This document shows, piece after piece, positions 1 to 8,283 of a stretch of DNA of 10,453 nt. A program made the position numbers and the translations under genes. Positions within the stretch are counted from its first letter, which is position 1. The number at the start of each line of letters is the position of its first letter. This stretch comes from Oscillospiraceae bacterium (GTDB lineage: Bacteria > Bacillota_A > Clostridia > Oscillospirales > CAG-272): assembly GCA_015063445.1 (NCBI GenBank), contig SVUD01000052.1:1-10453 (forward strand), given 5' to 3'. The notes beneath the pieces were generated by a model. That model was given only the letters and a program-made list of their open reading frames with translations, had not been told where the DNA came from and did not search any database.

Positions 1-127
1 AATTCTGCTCTAAATCCGTTCGCCCCAAGGTTCAGTCTCACTAAGAATTCGCTAAATCTGTTTTTCTCACCGCATTTTTCCTGTTTTTGCATTGATTTTG
101 TTGAATTCTTAATGAGACAGCCCCTTT
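1..127 (-). repeat. 127-bp inverted repeat, left copy
   Basis: This stretch is the exact reverse complement of 9483-9609 (position p pairs with 9610-p). The match breaks at base 128 and may continue beyond base 1, so the true left border is unknown. Its inner edge carries the sequence GAGACAGCCCCTTT, which resembles the GGGGCTGTCTC ends seen on some Firmicutes insertion sequences; that resemblance is from memory and unverified. No transposase reading frame lies in it. It begins 41 bases beyond the stop codon of the large surface-protein gene, so it lies outside that gene. Confidence 0.95.
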
Positions 128-168
128 CGTTATACTGTTTAACAGCTTTGCTAAGCTTTTGATTTAAT

Positions 169-3100
169 TCAGATTCTCGGCTTGCTTATCAGGCAAACCA
201 AATTCTCTTTGGTAAGTGCGGCAAAGAGGGAATTTTCGCAATCACAGACGTGGCGGTTGCCGAAAATTCTGCGGAAGAATTCAAATAATCTGAAGAAGAA
301 GCCCGCAATGCCTCTTCTGTGGCACTTGCAATCGCATTCGGTGACGGGCTTACCCTCGCCGCAGATATCGCATTTTCCGTCATCGCCGTATACGTGAGCA
401 TTTTTGGGAGTGTAATCATCCGTGCGGGAATGCTCGCCGCATTGACAGCTATATACCGTATATCCCTCTTCCGTGCAGGTTGGCTCTATTACGGTTGCTT
501 TTGTTTCTGCGTGCGCGGTTGAGGGAATAATTTCGGATTCCTTATAGCCGCATATATCGCATACGCGGGAGCGTATACCGCCCTCGGTACAGGTTGCGGC
601 TAACGTGATTTCCCAATTGCCAAACGAATGCTCTTCGCAAACGTTTTCGTTATATAGGGTGATTATATCCATAATCTCGCCGCATATATTACAGCATTCT
701 ATCGCAAAGCCGTCGTGGGCTTCGCAAGGTGAAATTACGGTCTTTTTGCCGCCCGAGACGCAAGCGTGAGCCTCAACGACGTCAATATGATATGTAATAA
801 GCGTTCCGTCGTCACTTTCTATATACAAGGTGCAGTCGTCGGCGTCGGTGGGAATGAGATATATCCAGCCCGCTCCAAAGAAGGAGAGAACTCCGTCCTT
901 GTAAACGGCGCTTTCATTGTCCGAGAAGAGAACGTAACCGTTCGGGGCGCTCGAAAGACGGGAATATCCTTCGCCGCTCTTTTCAACCCATGCCTTGAAG
1001 CTCTTCTTACCCGTGGTGTCGCTTACCTTGAACGACTCTAACTCGTTTTCCGTCGCCTTGATTTCTTTCTCCGCTTTGTCCATAGCGTCGTTGAAAATTT
1101 GCGATTTATTGACGTCTATTGATGAAACACCCTCGAAATACGTTCCCGCTATTGCCTTGGCAAGCGAGAGGATATAGCTGCTTACGTTGGATACGCCGAA
1201 ATATCTTACGTCGGTGTCGGTTGCGGTGTATGACCAGGGAATAACGGTCGTATTCGATGCCTTTGGAAGCATAACTACGCTCTCTATCGCAAATCTTACT
1301 GGAACCGCGGATATCGCTTTTCTTAAGGACTCGAATACGTTGAAGTCCGACGCCTGCGTTTCATTTTCATTTAACGCTCCCGTCAGCGCGCTGATTCCGT
1401 CTATGAGGCTTTTTATATCCGAATCCTTGCTTTCCTTAAGCCACTTCTCGGGATTTTCGGATAAGGCGTTGATAACCGAGAGAACTATTGAGGTAACCGA
1501 GTTATCCATAGCGCCGTTCACCTCGTCCTCGTTGCCCGTAATGGCAGCTCTGAGTTTTTTAAGGTTATCGAGAAGCTCCTTGGTAAGCTTTATTTTTGAA
1601 TCGGATTCGTCAAACGTGTCTACGAATTTTTCTACTCCCGACATACAGTCGGTAACCGTACCGAAGAAAGTATCGATTCTGTCGTTAAGCTCGTTAGCTG
1701 CCTTGTACATATTCCAAAGCTTTTCAAGCTCGTTTATGTCGTTGATATACTTTTGCGCCTCGGCTTCTATTACCTCGGAATTGAAGAATATCTTCATAGA
1801 TAATTCTATTATCAGCTGATCTCCCGGGCGGAATTCCTTGAATTCATTGCGTCTGTAGTTGGTTATTTTCCACTTCACCTTAGACGTTCCGTCAGAGTAG
1901 TAGACGGTCATTCCTTCCTTGATGACGAAGAGATTATGTACGTTGTAAAGAGTGATATCCGATACGTTGGTAAGCGTTATCACCATAGGATAGTCGTCGT
2001 CCTCGTAGGTAACGCTCGGGAACGAGAAATTAAGGTGCATGGCATTTCCTGCGTAAACGTGCAGATTTTCCGCTGAAACGAAGCTGTCGTTTATCTCTTC
2101 GTTAAAGGGCATAACTCTACCCGTGAGAGTTGCGGAAAGGCTGTATTTACCTGCGGTATCACCTCTTACGTACCAGTGAAGAGATTCGCTTTCACCGTGT
2201 CCGATAGCGCCGACGTATTTTGTCGTTGACTGCTCCTCGCCAAAGAGCTTTGGCAGAGAAAGACCGTCGGGAAGCTTTAAGGTCGCATAGAGATTTTCAA
2301 GCGTGTCCGTCATGGAGTTGTTGACTATAAGCATCTCAACGTCAAACATCTCCTTAAGCCACTTGACCTCGCCTCTTACGATGAGATAAAAGTTCTCGCT
2401 CACAGGGTAAACCGTAAGCGTTTCATCGCCTAAGGGCAGACTTATTCCAAAATCGCCGAAGCCGAATTTCGGCTCTTCGCCCTCGCCGACGTATATCCAC
2501 CTTCCGTAAACCGTGGTTTCAAGATTGCGTATCTGAACCGAGGAAGCCTTGTTCGTAAGGGCAAAATCGGTGTACCAGCCGTCGAATACGTAGTCGTCGC
2601 TATTGCGCTCGGGCACGTAATCAAGCTTCACGCTTGCCCCCTCGGAAACCTCGACTATTTCACAGTATGAGTGAGATATTCCGCCCGTTATAACGTGATA
2701 GTGCAGAGTGTAAATCGGCTTTCCGGGAGCGGCAGGACCGTCGGGAGTGCCTGCGTCTACCTTTGGCGCGCGTATCGTTCCTACGCAGATTCCCTCGGAA
2801 TTGAAGTAAGCCAAAATGCTTGCGTAGTCTATTTCAGACTTGAATTTTATTTTAAGCTCGTATTCAACTACGTGTTGGTTTGCGGGATCTGAAACGTCTA
2901 TTCCAACCGCCTCTATTTCCTCAAGAGTCATAATTCTTGATTTTATCTCAACGTCATAGCCCTTGAGCTCGCTTAAGCCTACGGGCGCAAATTCGTTTAT
3001 ACCGGGCTTTATTTCAATTTCGAGATTTCTTACAAGACAGTCCTTTGCGATAAACGATAGGGTAGCACGGCCGACGGGGAGCGTAATATTCGCCTTTCCG

Positions 3101-5958
3101 TTAACGTCGGTGACAAACGTATATGAGCCCTCGCTTGTCTCGGTGAATATCTGAGCGTTTTCAATGGGAAGAAGCGTTTGAGCGTGTACGACGGTGAAAT
3201 GAGCTACACCGTAGTTCTTATTCGTTTCCACGTCTATGGCGATTTTGTCGATAACCCTGCTTTCTGTCGCACCGCAAAGGGTACAGGCTCTTTCTTCGAG
3301 TCCGTTTTCAAATACGGTAGCCTCACGGATTACCGTCCAAGCGCTGTAAATATGCGACTCGGGTACGGGAGAGGTATGGTTATCGCTATAGGAATATCCG
3401 CAAGAGGTACAGGTATGCAGGGTGTATCCGCCGCTATGACAGGTGGGATCAACCGTTTCGCTTTCAAAATTGTGGCTGAGCGGCTCGCCTCTTTCTATAA
3501 GAACGTATTTACAGACAGTACAAACGCTTTCCTTATAGCTGCCGCTCTGACACGAGGCAGGTCTTTCCTCTACGACGTTATAGGAATGCTCGTGGTCGTC
3601 GATAAGGATAAATTTATGCTCGGTCTTTTCAAGAGCAAGGTGCGCCGCCGAGTTGGAATAGCAGAGAATAGTTACGTTGTCCGAGCCATAGAAGGAGCGA
3701 GTATCAAATGAGGTTACACTCTTTGGGATAACTATGCTTTCCAATGCGTCGCACGCGCCAAAGGAGTGGTAGGATATCGTTGTAAGGCCTTCGGGAAGCG
3801 AAACCTTAGTGAGCGATGCGCAGCCGTAGAATGCCGCCTCACCTATTATCTCAACGCTATCGGGAATTGCTATCTCGGTAAGGAGTGTGTGGCCTTCAAA
3901 GAGGTGGTTTGGAATCTTTTTCATTCCGTCGGGGATATCGAAGCTCGTTATTGAAGAGTTACCGAAGGGACCGTATCCCGAAAGATTTATGCCGCAGTTA
4001 ACGAGCGAAAGAGGAATATTGATAGACGTTAAGCCCGTGCAACCGCTGAATATAGAGCTTTGCAACGTGGTTATGCTATTGGGAAGAACTATTGAGGAAA
4101 GCGAGGTGCAGCCGTTGAAGGCGTTTTTGCCGATATATTTCAAGCTTTCGGGTAATTCGATAGTTTTTAAAGCCGCGCAGCCGTCAAACACGTTGTATCC
4201 TATATCGGTGAGATTGCCGTAAAGCTTTACCAACGCAAGCGATTTGCAGCCGTTAAAGGCAGAATCCTTTATGACGGTTAAATTTAAAGGAAGGTCAATC
4301 GTTGTTATAGCAGAGCATTGATAAAAGGCTTGCTCACAGATGGTTTTGATACTGTCCGAGAAAACAACCGCATCAAGTGACTTGCAGTTGTAAAAGGCTT
4401 CCGAATTTATTGTTTCGGTATTTTCGGGGAATTCAATGCTTTTAAGCGCCGTGCAACCGTAAAAGGCGCGGTATTCCACCGAGGTTAAGGAAGCGGGAAG
4501 AGAAACCTTAGCGAGTGAGGCGCAGCCAAGGAATGCCGCCTCACCTATTGTTTCAACGCTGTCGGGAATTGCTATCTCGGTAAGGAGTGTGTGGCCTTCG
4601 AAGAGGTGGTTTGGAATCTTTTTCATTCCGTCGGGGATAGCGAAGCTCGTTATTGAAGAGTTACCGAAGGGACCGTATCCCGAAAGATTTATGCCGCAGT
4701 TAACGAGCGAAAGAGGAATATTGATAGACGTTAAGCCCGTGCAACCGCTGAATATAGAGCTTTGCAACGTGGTTATGCTATTGGGAAGAACTATTGAGGA
4801 AAGCGAGGTGCAGCCGTTGAAGGCGTTTTTGCCGATATATTTCAAGCTTTCGGGTAATTCGATAGTTTTTAAAGCCACGCAGCCGTCAAACACGTTGTAT
4901 CCTATATCGGTGAGATTGCCGTAAAGCTTTACCAACGCAAGCGATTTGCATCCATCAAAGGCAGAATCCTTTATAACGGTTAAATTTAAAGGAAGGTCAA
5001 TCGTTGTTATAGCAGAGCATTGATAAAATGCTTTCTCACCGATAGTTTTGATACTGTCCGAGAAAATAACCGTATCAAGTGACTTGCAGTTGTAAAAAGC
5101 TTCCGAATTTATTGTTTCGGTATTTTCGGGGAATTGAATACTTTTAAGCGCCGTGCAGCCGTAAAAGGCGCGGTATTCCACCGAGCTTAAGGAAGCGGGA
5201 AGAGAAACCTTAGCGAGTGAGGCGCAGCCAAGGAATGCCGCCTCACCTATTATCTCAACGCTGTCGGGAATTGCTATCTCGGTAAGGAGTGAGTGGCCTT
5301 CGAAGAGGTGGTTTGGAATCTTTTTCATTCCGTCGGGAATAGCGAAGCTCGTTATTGAAGAGCCGCCAAACGGACCGTATCCCGCATAATTCAAACTACA
5401 GTTAACGAGCGAAAGAGGAATATTGATAGACGTTAAGCTCGCGCAGCCGCTGAATACAGAGCTATATAAATAGGTTATGCTATCCGGAAGCGTTACCGAG
5501 GAAAGCGAGGAGCAGCCCGAGAAGGCATAGCTGTCAACCGTTGTTAAACCGCTCGGCAAATCAACGCTTATAAGAGACGTGCAATCTCTGAATGCGTTAC
5601 TGCCTATGGTAGTCACTGTGCTTGGCAGCTTCACGGAAACAAGATTTTTGTTATTTTGAAATGCGCCCGATGAGATCGTTTTTACGGTGTAACCGTCTAT
5701 TGCTTCGGGAATGACTACCTCGGTCAAGCTTCCCTTATATCCGGTTACAGAGCAATCGAGATTGTTTACAACGTATGTAAAATCACTCTCGGTAGAGACT
5801 CCGTCAGCTTCGCTTAAAGCGGCAACGCCCGTTTGATCGCTTACCGATCCAACGTTGGTACTGTCTGTCTCTCTATCGTTTGCATAACAGATTCCCGTTG
5901 ATATAAAGCATAATGAAAAAATAGCTAAAATGAGAAATAAGGCTTTTCGTATTGTCAT
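169..5958 (-). CDS. Giant secreted BspA-type leucine-rich-repeat protein
   Basis: 1929 residues. The N-terminus is a Sec signal peptide: a Lys/Arg start, a hydrophobic core at about residues 6-22, and a probable cut after Ala26. Residues about 78-785 are LRR_5/BspA-type repeats, recognisable by the recurring pattern I-P-x-S-V-x-x-I-G-x-x-A-F-x-G-C-x-x-L. Next come a Cys-rich section of CxxC modules (about 786-900), a carboxypeptidase-regulatory/Cna-B-like beta domain (about 910-992), an InlB-type repeat ending in GRW (about 1085-1157), beta-rich and helical regions, and a second run of CxxC modules (about 1730-1873). The C-terminus has CDCKCH, an aromatic FFFRLFEFFRRIFG stretch and CDC. Such proteins act at the cell surface in adhesion or binding of host or neighbouring-cell ligands; the ligand here is unknown. 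The start is supported by AAGGAG six bases before ATG. There is no LPxTG motif. It is 60 bases after the UDG-like gene and is probably co-transcribed with it. Confidence 0.93.
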   Translation of the reverse strand: MTIRKALFLILAIFSLCFISTGICYANDRETDSTNVGSVSDQTGVAALSEADGVSTESDFTYVVNNLDCSVTGYKGSLTEVVIPEAIDGYTVKTISSGAFQNNKNLVSVKLPSTVTTIGSNAFRDCTSLISVDLPSGLTTVDSYAFSGCSSLSSVTLPDSITYLYSSVFSGCASLTSINIPLSLVNCSLNYAGYGPFGGSSITSFAIPDGMKKIPNHLFEGHSLLTEIAIPDSVEIIGEAAFLGCASLAKVSLPASLSSVEYRAFYGCTALKSIQFPENTETINSEAFYNCKSLDTVIFSDSIKTIGEKAFYQCSAITTIDLPLNLTVIKDSAFDGCKSLALVKLYGNLTDIGYNVFDGCVALKTIELPESLKYIGKNAFNGCTSLSSIVLPNSITTLQSSIFSGCTGLTSINIPLSLVNCGINLSGYGPFGNSSITSFAIPDGMKKIPNHLFEGHTLLTEIAIPDSVETIGEAAFLGCASLAKVSLPASLTSVEYRAFYGCTALKSIEFPENTETINSEAFYNCKSLDAVVFSDSIKTICEQAFYQCSAITTIDLPLNLTVIKDSAFNGCKSLALVKLYGNLTDIGYNVFDGCAALKTIELPESLKYIGKNAFNGCTSLSSIVLPNSITTLQSSIFSGCTGLTSINIPLSLVNCGINLSGYGPFGNSSITSFDIPDGMKKIPNHLFEGHTLLTEIAIPDSVEIIGEAAFYGCASLTKVSLPEGLTTISYHSFGACDALESIVIPKSVTSFDTRSFYGSDNVTILCYSNSAAHLALEKTEHKFILIDDHEHSYNVVEERPASCQSGSYKESVCTVCKYVLIERGEPLSHNFESETVDPTCHSGGYTLHTCTSCGYSYSDNHTSPVPESHIYSAWTVIREATVFENGLEERACTLCGATESRVIDKIAIDVETNKNYGVAHFTVVHAQTLLPIENAQIFTETSEGSYTFVTDVNGKANITLPVGRATLSFIAKDCLVRNLEIEIKPGINEFAPVGLSELKGYDVEIKSRIMTLEEIEAVGIDVSDPANQHVVEYELKIKFKSEIDYASILAYFNSEGICVGTIRAPKVDAGTPDGPAAPGKPIYTLHYHVITGGISHSYCEIVEVSEGASVKLDYVPERNSDDYVFDGWYTDFALTNKASSVQIRNLETTVYGRWIYVGEGEEPKFGFGDFGISLPLGDETLTVYPVSENFYLIVRGEVKWLKEMFDVEMLIVNNSMTDTLENLYATLKLPDGLSLPKLFGEEQSTTKYVGAIGHGESESLHWYVRGDTAGKYSLSATLTGRVMPFNEEINDSFVSAENLHVYAGNAMHLNFSFPSVTYEDDDYPMVITLTNVSDITLYNVHNLFVIKEGMTVYYSDGTSKVKWKITNYRRNEFKEFRPGDQLIIELSMKIFFNSEVIEAEAQKYINDINELEKLWNMYKAANELNDRIDTFFGTVTDCMSGVEKFVDTFDESDSKIKLTKELLDNLKKLRAAITGNEDEVNGAMDNSVTSIVLSVINALSENPEKWLKESKDSDIKSLIDGISALTGALNENETQASDFNVFESLRKAISAVPVRFAIESVVMLPKASNTTVIPWSYTATDTDVRYFGVSNVSSYILSLAKAIAGTYFEGVSSIDVNKSQIFNDAMDKAEKEIKATENELESFKVSDTTGKKSFKAWVEKSGEGYSRLSSAPNGYVLFSDNESAVYKDGVLSFFGAGWIYLIPTDADDCTLYIESDDGTLITYHIDVVEAHACVSGGKKTVISPCEAHDGFAIECCNICGEIMDIITLYNENVCEEHSFGNWEITLAATCTEGGIRSRVCDICGYKESEIIPSTAHAETKATVIEPTCTEEGYTVYSCQCGEHSRTDDYTPKNAHVYGDDGKCDICGEGKPVTECDCKCHRRGIAGFFFRLFEFFRRIFGNRHVCDCENSLFAALTKENLVCLISKPRI
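3801..4502 (-). repeat. LRR-gene tandem repeat unit, C-terminal copy
   Basis: This 702-bp unit (234 codons) is nearly identical to the following unit at 4503-5204; most differences are single bases, for example GCCGCG against GCCACG near 4173/4875. It encodes about ten leucine-rich repeats, including the ITSF-IPDGMKKIPNHLFEGH stretch. The unit length is a multiple of three, so copy-number change by recombination would keep the reading frame. Confidence 0.85.
4503..5204 (-). repeat. LRR-gene tandem repeat unit, middle copy
   Basis: This second 702-bp unit is in the same frame and phase as 3801-4502. Homology to a third, partial copy begins directly at its right edge. Confidence 0.85.
5205..5500 (-). 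repeat. LRR-gene repeat unit, partial N-terminal copy
   Basis: This part matches the start of the 702-bp unit at the same 702-base offset. Divergence rises towards about 5380-5500, where GINLSGYGPFG in the other copies is replaced by SLNYAGYGPFG. It suggests the array grew from this end and that the two complete copies are the younger duplication. Confidence 0.75.
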
Positions 5959-6018
5959 AGCGGTCTCCTTGTTTTTTGGGGGTGGTGCTCTTCTTTTGAT
6001 AAATAGTCAGGTAAACTC

Positions 6019-6864
6019 TTAACGATAATTTATCATATATTTTATTCTATCAAACGTATGGCGGTAGAACGAGCCTTCTTTGTTTCTTGTTAAAGACGTG
6101 GGGTGGCACATCCATAAAACCTTTGCTCTATAAGTCAAAGATTCGGAGCATTCGTTTGATATGTCGGTAACTGTTTGATTTATCTGCAATCTCGGCGCTT
6201 TCCCCTCAAGCTTGTTATCGCTTAAGCTCAAGGCAGCTTCTATCGACTGACGGTAATCAGAGCCCATAAATATAATAACGTCGGGCTTCAGTAAATCTAT
6301 TTCCTGCCAAAGAAGAGAGCGTTTAGTTTCGTTGAACGGAAGGTGTAATTCGACTTGCTCACTGTGTGAAAAGTCGTTCAATTTTACCGTTTTTTTTGCT
6401 TTACCGATACGGTGTAATTTATCAAGGTCATTCCAGCAAACAGAAACGTTTAACTCTTTTTTTAATTTTCTCAGCAGATTCCAGAATTGAGACTTGTTTC
6501 GTTTGATTACGCCGTCGGTGTATGCGACGCTGTATTTATTTTCGTAAATGCTTTCGGGCTCTGCGCTTTTTCTCATTTGACGGTCAAAATATGCTATAGA
6601 GCAGCCTTGAACGTAATCCAAACGGCGCTCCTCTTCTTTAAACCACCAATTGCTCGGCTCTTCGCCGACGTACATAATTAAAGGCGCGTGAGGACTTGAA
6701 AAAACCTCTGAAACGCCAAAGCAAAAAGGGGAGGAAAAGATATCGGCTTCCTCGGACTTGTTTACGTCGGTGTACCTGTATTTCTCGGGGAGGTTATTAT
6801 ACCATTGCTGCTGTAACGCTCTTAAGGATTCGTTAACAGCGTGCGCATTCTTTAAATTGCTCAC
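6019..6864 (-). CDS. Uracil-DNA-glycosylase-superfamily-like protein
   Basis: 281 residues, with no signal peptide or membrane segment, so it is cytoplasmic. Visible motifs fit the order of the UDG superfamily: a hydrophobic strand then GEEP (about 64-70, at the place of the GxDP catalytic loop), FWNLLRKL (127-134), WNDLDKL (144-150), a KPDVIIFMG strand (193-201) and WMCHPTS (251-257, at the place of the HPS/HPSP DNA-binding loop). The usual catalytic Asp or Asn is not clearly placed, because Glu68/Glu69 occupy the first motif, so a non-canonical or non-DNA role is possible. It starts with GTG, two bases after the stop of the upstream LRR gene, with AGGAG eight bases before the start; this indicates translational coupling. 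The family assignment comes from motif order only. Confidence 0.6.
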   Translation of the reverse strand: MSNLKNAHAVNESLRALQQQWYNNLPEKYRYTDVNKSEEADIFSSPFCFGVSEVFSSPHAPLIMYVGEEPSNWWFKEEERRLDYVQGCSIAYFDRQMRKSAEPESIYENKYSVAYTDGVIKRNKSQFWNLLRKLKKELNVSVCWNDLDKLHRIGKAKKTVKLNDFSHSEQVELHLPFNETKRSLLWQEIDLLKPDVIIFMGSDYRQSIEAALSLSDNKLEGKAPRLQINQTVTDISNECSESLTYRAKVLWMCHPTSLTRNKEGSFYRHTFDRIKYMINYR

Positions 6865-6866
6865 CG

Positions 6867-7226
6867 TCAGATCTCCTGCACTTTCGTTTTGTGAAATGCC
6901 AATTCACCTACTTTTACGTTCTCTGATAAGTTGCTTATTCTTAAAGAAAGACAGTTGCAAAAGGCTGCGAAGCCTATCTCCTCAAGTCCGTCGGGAAATG
7001 CAATCTCTTTAAGATTTACGCACTCCTGAAAAGCGCTCTTGCCGATTTTTTTGAGAGTTGACGGAAGCGAAACCTTTACAAGCTGATCGCAAAAGATAAA
7101 CGCTCCGTCGGAAATTTCGGTAACTCCTTCGGGAATAATAGCTTCTTCTATGTCGCTGCGTCCCGAATACGCACCGTTTTCTATGATTTTTGTCCCTTTG
7201 GGTACAAATAATGTTTTTTCACTCAT
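6867..7226 (-). CDS. Small cytoplasmic leucine-rich-repeat (BspA-like) protein
   Basis: 119 residues made almost wholly of four to five LRR_5-type repeats, with IPEGVTEISDGAF, LPSTLKKIGKSAF and FPDGLEEIGFAAF in series from about residue 33 to 88. It has no signal peptide, unlike the giant LRR protein encoded downstream in the same operon, so it probably acts inside the cell as a protein-binding scaffold. The start is fixed by a near-perfect AAGGAGG seven bases before ATG. It is the first gene of the leftward operon, about 80 bases from the predicted promoter, and its stop codon is two bases from the start of the UDG-like gene. No enzymatic motif is visible. The partner is unknown; the co-transcribed UDG-like protein is an obvious candidate by position only. 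Confidence 0.85.
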   Translation of the reverse strand: MSEKTLFVPKGTKIIENGAYSGRSDIEEAIIPEGVTEISDGAFIFCDQLVKVSLPSTLKKIGKSAFQECVNLKEIAFPDGLEEIGFAAFCNCLSLRISNLSENVKVGELAFHKTKVQEI

Positions 7227-7313
7227 ATAGAACCTCCTTCAAAAAGCTTTCGAATATACCGATTGCAGAAAAATTCATTTACTGCCTTCGGCTGATTAAA
7301 TCTTTTTTATTCA

Positions 7314-7342
7314 ATTATAGCACATTTTTTGCAGTCGTACAA
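7314..7342 (-). promoter_or_regulatory. Sigma-A-type promoter of the leftward operon
   Basis: On the minus strand TTGTAC (7337-7342) and a consensus TATAAT (7314-7319) are separated by exactly 17 bases. Transcription would start near 7307 and leave a leader of about 80 bases before the small LRR gene. This is the best leftward promoter in the intergenic region and should drive 6867-7226, 6019-6864 and probably 169-5958, as no terminator is visible between them. Confidence 0.75.
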
Positions 7343-7417
7343 CTTTTTTGATAATTATAATTTTTTATTTTTCATTGTAAAAAACTCGTTTGGTCATAAA
7401 ACGGATGCAATTGGTAC

Positions 7418-7446
7418 ACACTTTGTTCACAAATTACTGTTATAAT
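7418..7446 (+). promoter_or_regulatory. Extended -10 promoter of the rightward operon
   Basis: TGTTATAAT (7438-7446) is an extended -10 element with a perfect TATAAT hexamer. The -35 position at 17-base spacing (7418-7423, ACACTT) is poor, which fits a promoter relying on the TG motif. The start of transcription is expected near 7452-7455, giving a short leader of 20-25 bases. The divergent promoters are about 100 bases apart, so one regulator could affect both. Confidence 0.7.
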
Positions 7447-7448
7447 GT

Positions 7449-7469
7449 ACCTCCAAAATTAAAGGAGGT
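7449..7469 (+). promoter_or_regulatory. Inverted repeat covering the Shine-Dalgarno sequence
   Basis: ACCTCC (7449-7454) is complementary to GGAGGT (7464-7469), which contains the ribosome binding site of the WG-like gene; the loop is nine bases. If the transcript starts early enough to include the CCTCC arm, the site would be sequestered. If it starts at 7453 or later, the hairpin cannot form fully. The repeat may instead be a DNA-level operator. Confidence 0.4.
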
Positions 7470-7475
7470 CAAAAA

Positions 7476-8267
7476 ATGAGCAGTATTTACAAGAGGATCG
7501 GAAATTATGTTTTGGTCGAAAAGCAAGGTCTTTTTGGACTTAGCGGCAAAGAGGGAGAGATGCTTTTGCCCTGCGAATACGATAGCATTTTTCACGAGGG
7601 CGGCGGCTTTATCATCACAAAAAATTCAAAATCGGGTTATATTAAATTTCGAGAACAAACACAGCCGCATAGCCATGATGAAGCTGTACGTGGGTATCCT
7701 GAAAAATGCGCGCAAGAATATTTACCATGCACGTATGATAGGATAGAGCCTACACGAAACGGACTTGTACTCCATAAAATGACAAATGACGAATATTACG
7801 GCGAAAAACGAGAATGGTATGACTATAAGTTAAGAAAAGTTTACAAAAATCTTCGTTTTAGACGTAATTACGGAGAGTTTGATAATTTTATTGATATTGA
7901 AAATCCGAATGATAATTCAATACTTAAGATAGCGGGGACGGAACAGTATTTTGGTTTTCCGGTTAGTATATCGGGAGAAATACTGTATGAGGTTCCGCTT
8001 TACAACGGAGGGGCGCACTATTTTGTGTGTTGCGAGGAGCTATCAGACGATGAGGCTGAGCGAAAGGGATATATTTGCGAATATTTCTTTTTGATAATAC
8101 TGTCGCATACGTATACTTTCAGCGAGCCAAAGCCTAAGCTTGCTTTGATTTTTGACGATTTTCCGAGAATTGTGGATTTTTGGGACAGAGAAGCCAAAAA
8201 GGAAAGAGAGCACGCAGAACACGTAAAAAGTAAAAAAGAGAATGGCAATCACAAAAAAGAGATATAA
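7476..8267 (+). CDS. WG-repeat-like protein, first gene of rightward operon
   Basis: 263 residues, without signal peptide or membrane segment. The N-terminal part carries a degenerate WG (KWG) beta-repeat signature: GLFGLSGKEGEMLLPCEYDSI at residues 18-38, echoed by LPCTYDRI at 83-90. In typical WG proteins the pattern is G-x-W/Y-G-x-I-D-x-x-G-x-x-V-I-P-x-x-Y-D, and these proteins are thought to be binding or sensing modules. The middle part (about 100-230) is unassigned. The tail from about 236 is strongly charged and helical, rich in Lys and Glu, and could contact a partner or nucleic acid. The start is set by AAAGGAGG eight bases before ATG. It is 16 bases upstream of the phosphatase gene. 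The specific role is unknown. Confidence 0.8.
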   Translation: MSSIYKRIGNYVLVEKQGLFGLSGKEGEMLLPCEYDSIFHEGGGFIITKNSKSGYIKFREQTQPHSHDEAVRGYPEKCAQEYLPCTYDRIEPTRNGLVLHKMTNDEYYGEKREWYDYKLRKVYKNLRFRRNYGEFDNFIDIENPNDNSILKIAGTEQYFGFPVSISGEILYEVPLYNGGAHYFVCCEELSDDEAERKGYICEYFFLIILSHTYTFSEPKPKLALIFDDFPRIVDFWDREAKKEREHAEHVKSKKENGNHKKEI

Positions 8268-8283
8268 CTTAAGAGGTGCTAAT

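Noticed and set aside
128..168. Terminator after the surface-protein gene
   Set aside because: Only weak stems (AGCTT/AAGCT and CTGTT/AACAG) are present, without a T-run on the minus strand.
3801..5500. CRISPR or satellite array
   Set aside because: The repeats are 702-bp coding units in one open reading frame encoding LRRs, with no short spacers.
8242..8283. Upstream in-frame start for the phosphatase
   Set aside because: It lies inside the WG-like gene without a Shine-Dalgarno sequence, whereas the ATG at 8284 has one and gives a normal phosphatase N-terminus.
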